Shown: in pieces, positions 5,413-9,912 of the stretch
Numbering within the stretch: position 1 is the stretch's first letter
Layout of the letters: each line of letters opens with the position of its first letter
Source: an uncultured Eubacteriales bacterium
GTDB lineage: Bacteria > Bacillota > Clostridia > Oscillospirales > Acutalibacteraceae
DNA: 9,912 nucleotides
NCBI GenBank assembly: GCA_900319255.1
Contig: ONNU01000132.1
Span: 1-9,912, forward strand
Direction: 5' to 3'
Translations under genes and position numbers: made by a program
Notes under the pieces: generated by a model
What the model saw: only the letters and a program-made list of their open reading frames with translations
Told to the model about the DNA's origin: nothing
Databases searched by the model: none

Positions 5413-5456
5413 TTGATAAATGCAGATGCAAGGGTCAGAGCAGGGGGGAAGAAAGC

Positions 5457-6188
5457 GTGGGTAATGATTTTGATTTCAATTTTGATGAACAGGAAATGTC
5501 CGAAACAAGTATGGAAGATTCCGAAGAAGAAATACCTGCTAAAAAAGGTGTACACACCAGAGGCTTGCTTCTTACCATAGTTCAGCTTTCAGTGTGCCTT
5601 CTGATGATAGTCTCAGCGCTTCTTGTGAGGCTTATGGGCGGAGAGGTCTACGCATGGACGGCAACCTGGTTTTTTGATAATTATAACAGCAGCGTTTTTA
5701 CAGATGCAAAGCTTCCCCTGCTGCCATACAGGGATGAGGTGTCCTTTCAGGAGGAAAGCACCATAAACGGAAGTATCTCCGGTAAATCGTCAGATGATGT
5801 GATGAAAAATATCCATCTGCGCTCCCCGCTCAAAAAGCTGACAGCTCTGAGCGCCGGCGGTAATGACAGCAAGGGAACAGATTTTGAAGCAAAAAACGGA
5901 GAGGAGATCTTTGCCTGCCTTGATGGTGAGGTCAGGATCGCAGGCAGGGACGACAGCTTGGGCAATTACATTGTCCTTGCCCATGAAAATGATATCTGCA
6001 CCCTGTACGGGGGATGCAGCAAAACACTTGTGAAAAAAGGCGATAAGGTAAAGGCGGGGGATAAGATAGCCCTTGCCGGTCAGAGCGGAAATGCGCAGCG
6101 TCCCCGGCTTCATTTCGAGCTTATAATTAACGGGAAAAACACAGCTCCCTCGCCTTATCTCGGTATAAAGAGCAGCGATGAAGCTTAG
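5457..6188 (+). CDS. spoIVFA: SpoIVFA-like membrane protein with degenerate LytM/M23 domain
   Basis: In Bacillus, SpoIVFA anchors and inhibits the intramembrane protease SpoIVFB together with BofA, until forespore-secreted SpoIVB cleaves it and sigma-K is activated. The 243 residues (264 in Bacillus) comprise a very acidic cytosolic N-terminus (1-28), one membrane segment at about 37-60, a linker, and a LytM/M23 domain at about 132-236. That domain keeps the fold signatures (GNYIVLAHEND, VKKGDKVKAGDKIALAGQSG, RLHFELIINGK) but lacks the zinc site: HxGxD is SKGTD (S138), the YxH position is YGG (184-186) and HLHFE is RLHFE (R217). It is therefore not expected to cut peptidoglycan. The start is GTG 5457 after a G6 ribosome binding site (5443-5448). 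It overlaps spoIVFB by 11 bp, which supports coupled translation. The assignment rests on the architecture and the neighbour, since M23-like domains are common. Confidence 0.82.
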   Translation: MGNDFDFNFDEQEMSETSMEDSEEEIPAKKGVHTRGLLLTIVQLSVCLLMIVSALLVRLMGGEVYAWTATWFFDNYNSSVFTDAKLPLLPYRDEVSFQEESTINGSISGKSSDDVMKNIHLRSPLKKLTALSAGGNDSKGTDFEAKNGEEIFACLDGEVRIAGRDDSLGNYIVLAHENDICTLYGGCSKTLVKKGDKVKAGDKIALAGQSGNAQRPRLHFELIINGKNTAPSPYLGIKSSDEA

Positions 6189-6804
6189 ACTTCGGGGGAT
6201 AGTTTTTGAGATCAGCTACCCTCTTGCCGCAGTGATGACAGCTGTGATATTATATGACCGAAGTATGTCAGTGCTTGCCTGTCTTATTTCGGTGGTGATA
6301 CATGAATCGGGTCATCTGCTTATGCTTCGCCGCTACGGGTGCAAGCCGGACAGGATAAGGCTGACCCTTTTTGATATAGCTATCCTTGATAAAAGGGGCG
6401 CGCTGAGGGGGATGAAGCAGGAGCTTGCTGTGACAGTTGCGGGGGCTGCAATGAATACCATGTGGGGTCTGTTTTTCCTGACAGCCGGGCAGATATGGTT
6501 CAGGGACAGCGAACTGCTGACATTGCTTGTTAATGCGAATTTCACTCTTGCCTTTTTCAATATGCTCCCTGCTGAAACACTGGACGGAGGGCAGGCGCTG
6601 CTGCTGATACTTTGCAGCAGGCTTGAGCCGAAAAAAGCAATGCTGATACGGGATATCGTCAGCGTATTTTTTATCATACCGCTGGGAATACTGGGATTTC
6701 TGGTGCTTCTGAGATCGGTATATAATTTTACGCTGCTGCTTACGGCGGTCTATCTTATGGCTGTGCTGATAATGAAGGATCCGCATTTTGAACGAGGAAA
6801 ATGA
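6178..6804 (+). CDS. spoIVFB: SpoIVFB-like site-2 (M50) intramembrane metalloprotease
   Basis: SpoIVFB cuts the pro-sequence of sigma-K inside the membrane that surrounds the forespore. The zinc-binding motif is intact: H42-E-S-G-H46 in VVIHESGHLLML within a membrane segment, preceded by hydrophobic residues 12-40. The second M50 motif, NMLPAETLDGG at 128-138 with D136 as third zinc ligand, is also complete. AGAAMN at 88-93 corresponds to the family's AGPxxN element. Further membrane segments lie at about 94-106, 112-130 and 159-199. At 208 residues it is much shorter than the Bacillus protein (about 288) because the C-terminal CBS domain is absent; the chain ends soon after the last membrane segment in a short polar tail. 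The ATG at 6178 lies inside the end of spoIVFA, so it is translationally coupled. Another M50 function is possible, but the pairing with spoIVFA is strong context. Confidence 0.88.
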   Translation: MKLRLRGIVFEISYPLAAVMTAVILYDRSMSVLACLISVVIHESGHLLMLRRYGCKPDRIRLTLFDIAILDKRGALRGMKQELAVTVAGAAMNTMWGLFFLTAGQIWFRDSELLTLLVNANFTLAFFNMLPAETLDGGQALLLILCSRLEPKKAMLIRDIVSVFFIIPLGILGFLVLLRSVYNFTLLLTAVYLMAVLIMKDPHFERGK

Positions 6805-6845
6805 AAATGCTTTGATTTATAAGAAACACATAGGAGGTAAAAAGC

Positions 6846-7673
6846 ATGGAATATAAAATAACAGCCCGCGGAGCAGAGCTTGCGGCGGCAGATGCCTTTG
6901 ATCTGAAAAACACCTTTGAATGCGGTCAGTGCTTCCGCTGGGAGGAGGGGGCTGACGGTTCATACAGCGGTATCGTCAGAGGGAAAAAATTACGGCTTTT
7001 CCGTGAGTGCGGTACGGTCATAATCGAAGGGGCAGACGAGGCTGCGCTGAAAAGCCTGTGGAATGAATATTTTGATCTTGACACGGATTATGAGCAGCTC
7101 AGAGTTGAAATGACAAGGCTTTGCCCGGAGCTTTCACAGGCAGCCGCAAAGCTCAACGGAATAAGGATACTTTCGCAGGAGCCCTGGGAGGCGCTTTGCT
7201 CATTCATTATTTCGCAGAATAATAATATCCCGAGAATAAAGGGCATCGTCACAAGGCTTTGCGAGGGCTTTGGCGATGATATCGGGGGCGCGTATTCTTT
7301 TCCGCCGGCAGAAAGACTGGCAGGGCTTGAGCCGGAGGAGCTTGCGCCGCTGAGAGCGGGCTTTCGCGCAAGATACATAATCGACGCTGCAAGAAAGGTC
7401 AGCAGCGGTGAGGTGGATCTGTCCGGAATGAAAACAGCCCCCATTGCGGATTGCCGCAGGGAGCTGATGACTATTACAGGAGTAGGGGCAAAGGTGGCAG
7501 AATGTACGCTTTTGTACGGACTGCACAGAATGGAGGCTTTTCCTATAGATGTGTGGATGAAAAAGGCGCTGGCATCTGATTTTGCGGGGGTATCACCGGA
7601 AAAGCTGGGGATGACTGCGGGTATTGCGCAGCAGTATATTTTTCATTATACACGTTCAGGGGTCAGGGGATAA
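6846..7673 (+). CDS. ogg: 8-oxoguanine DNA glycosylase/AP lyase (OGG1-type)
   Basis: A base-excision repair enzyme that removes 8-oxoguanine opposite C and nicks the abasic site. The 275 residues include the OGG N-terminal domain (about 1-105, with CGQCFRW at 26-32) and the helix-hairpin-helix catalytic domain. SQNNNIPRI at 123-131 matches the strand-wedging asparagine motif of OGG1. The HhH-GPD elements are clear: ITGVGAKVAEC at 210-220 with catalytic lysine K216, and FPIDVWMKK at 232-240 with the activating aspartate D235. A near-perfect AGGAGG (6832-6837) lies 8 nt before the ATG. It follows spoIVFB by 41 bp in the same direction and may be cotranscribed, but its strong ribosome binding site would let it be expressed independently. 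Together with hrb it fits oxidative-stress defence in an anaerobe. Confidence 0.93.
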   Translation: MEYKITARGAELAAADAFDLKNTFECGQCFRWEEGADGSYSGIVRGKKLRLFRECGTVIIEGADEAALKSLWNEYFDLDTDYEQLRVEMTRLCPELSQAAAKLNGIRILSQEPWEALCSFIISQNNNIPRIKGIVTRLCEGFGDDIGGAYSFPPAERLAGLEPEELAPLRAGFRARYIIDAARKVSSGEVDLSGMKTAPIADCRRELMTITGVGAKVAECTLLYGLHRMEAFPIDVWMKKALASDFAGVSPEKLGMTAGIAQQYIFHYTRSGVRG

Positions 7674-7691
7674 ACCTATCCGTTAATGTAT

Positions 7692-7712
7692 TGTTAATGT
7701 GACACATTGACA
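7692..7712. repeat. 21-bp near-perfect palindrome after ogg
   Basis: TGTTAATGTG-A-CACATTGACA pairs at all ten arm positions with a single G-T. It lies 19 bp past the ogg stop codon, in the convergent gap. A related TTAATGT also occurs just upstream at 7683-7689. It could be a protein-binding site or a weak AT-rich terminator stem; no T-tract follows. Confidence 0.4.
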
Positions 7713-7750
7713 TATCACCTTAAAAGCAATGGCAACAACTTTAGAATAAT

Positions 7751-7810
7751 GCTCCCTCTGACAAGGGAGGCAAGAAACGGGGTGCTGGCTGCGTGGCTCA
7801 CAGGGGGAGC
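7751..7810. repeat. 60-bp palindromic intergenic repeat-like element
   Basis: The terminal arms GCTCCCTCTG (7751-7760) and CAGGGGGAGC (7801-7810) pair over ten bases with one G-U. An alternative internal hairpin is CTCCCT (7752-7757) with AGGGAG (7764-7769). The CTCCCTCTGACAAGGGAGG style resembles a family of short intergenic repeats I associate with Ruminococcus- and Faecalibacterium-like genomes; this is recollection, not a database match. It lies between two convergent genes and may act as a two-way transcription boundary. Confidence 0.55.
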
Positions 7811-7839
7811 AGGGAGGAAGTCTGCTAAGTTGATGACAT

Positions 7840-9546
7840 TTATTTCTTTTTACTTCCTCGTGAAGCTCTGCCGGTCTTTTTTTCGGGCTTTTCAGCTGTC
7901 TCGGAAGCTTGCTCTTCCTCGGGTTTTTCAGGCTCGGTGAGTATGGACTGTTTCAGCTGATCGAAGGTAACGCCGTATTTCTCCGCAATGTCCCTTGCAT
8001 AGCTTACACCCTCAGGCGGGGCAAGGAAAACCTTGTACGAACGCTTTCCCTCGTGTATGCCGGTGATAAGCGATGCGACATTCAGGGTTCCTTCATAGGA
8101 ATTCATAACGTCAAGATGCATTGCAAGCTCATGCATATGGGTGTTGAAGATCGTCCTTGCGCCAAGAAAACGCAAAGCGTGTACAACATCCTTCGCTATG
8201 TAAAGACCCTCGGCAAAAGAGGTGGTGGCAAGGGATTCGTTGAAAAGAAGCACGCTTTTGTCTGTGGCAACCGTGAATATCTCGCTCAGACGCTGGGATT
8301 CCTCGCCAAGTCGTCCTAAATTCACCGTGCGGTTTTCGTCAGCCGGGAAATGAGTGTATATGTTGTCACATGGCGACAGCGAAAGACCGCCTGCCGGAAC
8401 ATATATCCCGTGCTGAGCCAGCAGGAAAATGATGCCCACAGCCTGGGTAAAGGTGGTTTTTCCGCCCCGGTTGGGACCTGTCATTATGTAAATGCCGTGT
8501 TCCTCCGAAAATTCAAAGTCATTGCAGATGATCTCAATATCCTTTCCCGCAAGAACCTGAAAAGCAAGCTTCAGATTGTAAAGATCCTTTGCAAGCATAT
8601 AGTTTTTGTCAGCGTCAAGTATCTCCGGTTTGCACATGGGCAGACCCTTTTCCATGATCCTGCTGCAGAATTCAGCCCATCTGATATAGAAAATAAATTC
8701 TGGAATAAGCTTCGTCAGGCTGTAGCCGCTGATATTGACGTATCTTGAAAGCTTGTTTTTGATCTGCTTTACGGTAGATCCCAGCATTTCATTGACGACC
8801 CTGCTGAGATTGTTCATAAGCGGGTCATCGCCGACGGTCTTTCCCACGGTGTGTATCTTTGTCATGCCGTCAAAGGAGTTTCCGCCGTGTATCTCGCTTT
8901 TTCTGGAGGAAAATTCAAGGAATTTGTCCAGAACGCCGGGACGTGTGAATTTTGTATCATTGATGGACACGATGCCTACCTCAACAGGACGCATATGATT
9001 GTCAAGATTGACACCGAGAGATATACTTTGTATCTGACCGATCTCGCCCATCATTTCCTTGATATCCTGATTCAGGTATTCAAAGCCGCTTTCATTATAT
9101 ACGGAGCTTACATATTCCTTCAGCTCAATAAGACCTGTTGATGTTACCTCGTTTTCCGTGAGAGATTCATTGATGCCTGAAATGCAGTTTACATAGACAT
9201 CAAGCTCCTGCAGACGGTTGATAAGCTGCCAGACAGGGGCGGCGGTATTGTCCTTTACTGATTTTTCAAGCTCCTTGAGATAATCGAGCTGTTCAAGCAG
9301 CTCCCTGATACGGCTGCGCAGCTTCGGGAATTTAAGTATATCTGCAAAAATATCACAGCGGTATCTTATCGTCTCAGGATCGTTTTCAAGCTTCATCATC
9401 ATTCTTTTGATGATATTCTGTTCATATTCGATATCCGTCAGATGCTCGCAGATATATTCAAGAGACAGATCATTGCAGGTCTCATCTCCCAGAGTCATAT
9501 ATGACGGTTCCTTCCCCTGGGGGTAAAGCAAGCTGAATTCTTTCAT
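7840..9546 (-). CDS. MutS-family ATPase lacking mismatch-recognition and Smr domains
   Basis: A MutS-like ABC ATPase of 568 residues that probably acts as a DNA-clamp dimer; the substrate is unknown. The N-terminal half (about 30-330) is mostly helical like the MutS core/lever domains, without the mismatch-binding Phe-x-Glu domain I. The ATPase is at about 338-510: Walker A GPNRGGKTT at 357-365 (MutS usually GPNMGGKST), MutS-type signature region RLGEESQRLSEI at 412-423, Walker B VLLFNES at 432-438, and switch NTHMHEL at 468-474. In Walker B the usual Asp-Glu is Asn436-Glu437. Residues 538-568 are a charged low-complexity tail (Glu/Pro, then GRASRGSKKK), not the Smr nuclease of MutS2. GGAGG lies 6 nt before the ATG at 9546. 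It is convergent with ogg; both suggest DNA maintenance but they are not an operon. It is neither MutS1 nor classical MutS2. Confidence 0.85.
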   Translation of the reverse strand: MKEFSLLYPQGKEPSYMTLGDETCNDLSLEYICEHLTDIEYEQNIIKRMMMKLENDPETIRYRCDIFADILKFPKLRSRIRELLEQLDYLKELEKSVKDNTAAPVWQLINRLQELDVYVNCISGINESLTENEVTSTGLIELKEYVSSVYNESGFEYLNQDIKEMMGEIGQIQSISLGVNLDNHMRPVEVGIVSINDTKFTRPGVLDKFLEFSSRKSEIHGGNSFDGMTKIHTVGKTVGDDPLMNNLSRVVNEMLGSTVKQIKNKLSRYVNISGYSLTKLIPEFIFYIRWAEFCSRIMEKGLPMCKPEILDADKNYMLAKDLYNLKLAFQVLAGKDIEIICNDFEFSEEHGIYIMTGPNRGGKTTFTQAVGIIFLLAQHGIYVPAGGLSLSPCDNIYTHFPADENRTVNLGRLGEESQRLSEIFTVATDKSVLLFNESLATTSFAEGLYIAKDVVHALRFLGARTIFNTHMHELAMHLDVMNSYEGTLNVASLITGIHEGKRSYKVFLAPPEGVSYARDIAEKYGVTFDQLKQSILTEPEKPEEEQASETAEKPEKKTGRASRGSKKK

Positions 9547-9639
9547 AAAAAACCTCCGAATTGCCAGATCATCAGATCAAAAAAATATTGCTGTAACAGA
9601 AATATAAAAAAGATGATGCCGGAATTTACAATTATAATA

Positions 9640-9668
9640 ATTATACATCATATTTCGCACAATAGCAA
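9640..9668 (-). promoter_or_regulatory. Promoter of the MutS-like gene
   Basis: On the minus strand, TTGCTA (9668-9663), a 17-bp spacer and a consensus TATAAT (9645-9640) give a strong sigma-A match. Transcription would start near 9633, leaving a leader of about 86 nt. A second TATAAT lies immediately downstream (9636-9631) within an AT-rich palindromic tract. Confidence 0.65.
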
Positions 9669-9733
9669 GAAAAACTGGCAACTTTTATGAATGAGGGATC
9701 GGGAATTGATGTCGGCGGGGTCTGAGCTGATAC

Positions 9734-9758
9734 TCCGGCGGGATATTTCTGCGCCGGA
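9734..9758. other. GC-rich hairpin in the last intergenic region
   Basis: TCCGGCG (9734-9740) pairs perfectly with CGCCGGA (9752-9758) across 11 nt. It has no T-tract on either strand. It lies between the MutS-like promoter and the plus-strand promoter candidate. I see no gene in 9547-9912. Confidence 0.35.
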
Positions 9759-9767
9759 AGATTTGAA

Positions 9768-9796
9768 TTGGCAGCTCTGTAACAATAAACTATAAA
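9768..9796 (+). promoter_or_regulatory. Plus-strand promoter candidate
   Basis: TTGGCA (9768-9773), a 17-bp spacer and TATAAA (9791-9796) form a good sigma-A-type promoter pointing out of the window. The transcript would begin near 9803 and run straight into the hairpin at 9837-9896. It may serve a gene beyond the edge or a small RNA. Confidence 0.45.
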
Positions 9797-9836
9797 CTAA
9801 TACCTGAATCCGTGAAACTTACATTTCCGCTGCGGA

Positions 9837-9896
9837 CAAAAGAGGAGAACCACAAGAGGGTGGCTGGCGCCCCCCTCTTAAGGTTCTCCCCTTTTG
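9837..9896. repeat. 60-bp imperfect palindrome near the window end
   Basis: Nested pairings are CAAAAG/CTTTTG (9837-9842/9891-9896), GGAGAACC/GGTTCTCC (9844-9851/9882-9889) and AGAGGG/CCCTCT (9855-9860/9873-9878), with one mismatch and a 3x3 internal loop. Both strands end in CTTTTG, so it could be a weak two-way terminator. The flank CCGCTGCGGACAAAAG is shared with 1612-1627 in the opposite orientation, which points to a dispersed repeat. Confidence 0.6.
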
Positions 9897-9912
9897 AAAT
9901 CCCCTTTCCTTA

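Noticed and set aside
5457..6188. Active M23 endopeptidase
   Set aside because: The zinc ligands of HxGxD and HxH are replaced (S138, R217), and the gene overlaps spoIVFB, so SpoIVFA is the better call.
5790..6786. Minus-strand ORFs of 72-172 codons opposite spoIVFA and spoIVFB
   Set aside because: They are shadows of well-supported genes; their sequences are basic, low-complexity and without motifs.
7692..7712. Classical Rho-independent terminator of ogg
   Set aside because: The palindrome is AT-rich with almost no loop and no following T-run.
7909..9141. Several plus-strand ORFs of 87-136 codons opposite the MutS-like gene
   Set aside because: They are antisense to a full-length, motif-rich coding region, lack ribosome binding sites and show no recognisable protein features.

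Overview
The window looks like a chromosomal segment of an anaerobic, spore-forming Firmicute of the Ruminococcus/Oscillospiraceae type. This is inferred from protein style (a flavoprotein-rubredoxin fusion, SpoVAC, SpoIVFA, SpoIVFB, an OGG-type glycosylase), from AGGAGG-like ribosome binding sites, and from short GC-rich palindromic repeats between genes. No phage, transposase, CRISPR array, tRNA or rRNA was seen. The species cannot be named from the sequence alone.

Layout. (1) Minus strand, 1-1507: a cysteine desulfurase gene followed by the 5' end of thiI, a sulfur-trafficking pair for tRNA 4-thiouridine. Both genes start with TTG. (2) 1508-1836: a gene-poor divergent region with a 34-bp direct repeat, a perfect GC-rich hairpin and an AT palindrome. 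(3) Plus strand: a solitary spoVAC; then a flavin reductase-rubredoxin fusion (Hrb-like) with its own promoter and a leader that can fold in alternative ways; then a solitary nadA whose promoter overlaps a perfect 18-bp palindrome plus a third half-site. (4) Plus strand, 4463-6804: a membrane-anchored VanY-family protein that has lost most catalytic residues, then spoIVFA (membrane-anchored degenerate LytM/M23 domain), overlapping spoIVFB (intact HExxH intramembrane protease). A very good sigma-E-like promoter lies directly upstream of spoIVFA. The OGG-type 8-oxoguanine glycosylase gene follows. (5) A convergent intergenic region with two palindromes, one a 60-bp repeat-like element. (6) Minus strand: a MutS-family ATPase without mismatch-recognition or Smr domains, with a clear promoter. 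(7) 9547-9912: no gene, but a plus-strand promoter candidate and a second 60-bp hairpin element.

How the genes fit together. In Bacillus, SpoIVFA holds and SpoIVFB cleaves pro-sigma-K in the mother-cell-derived membrane around the forespore, and SpoVAC belongs to the dipicolinate/mechanosensitive channel system. So the middle of the window is late-sporulation machinery. The most interesting feature is two consecutive membrane-tethered peptidoglycan-enzyme folds, both apparently catalytically dead, next to a live intramembrane protease. They may be sensing or scaffolding subunits rather than wall hydrolases. Hrb (oxygen/NO defence) and the glycosylase (oxidised guanine repair) fit an anaerobe coping with oxidative stress.
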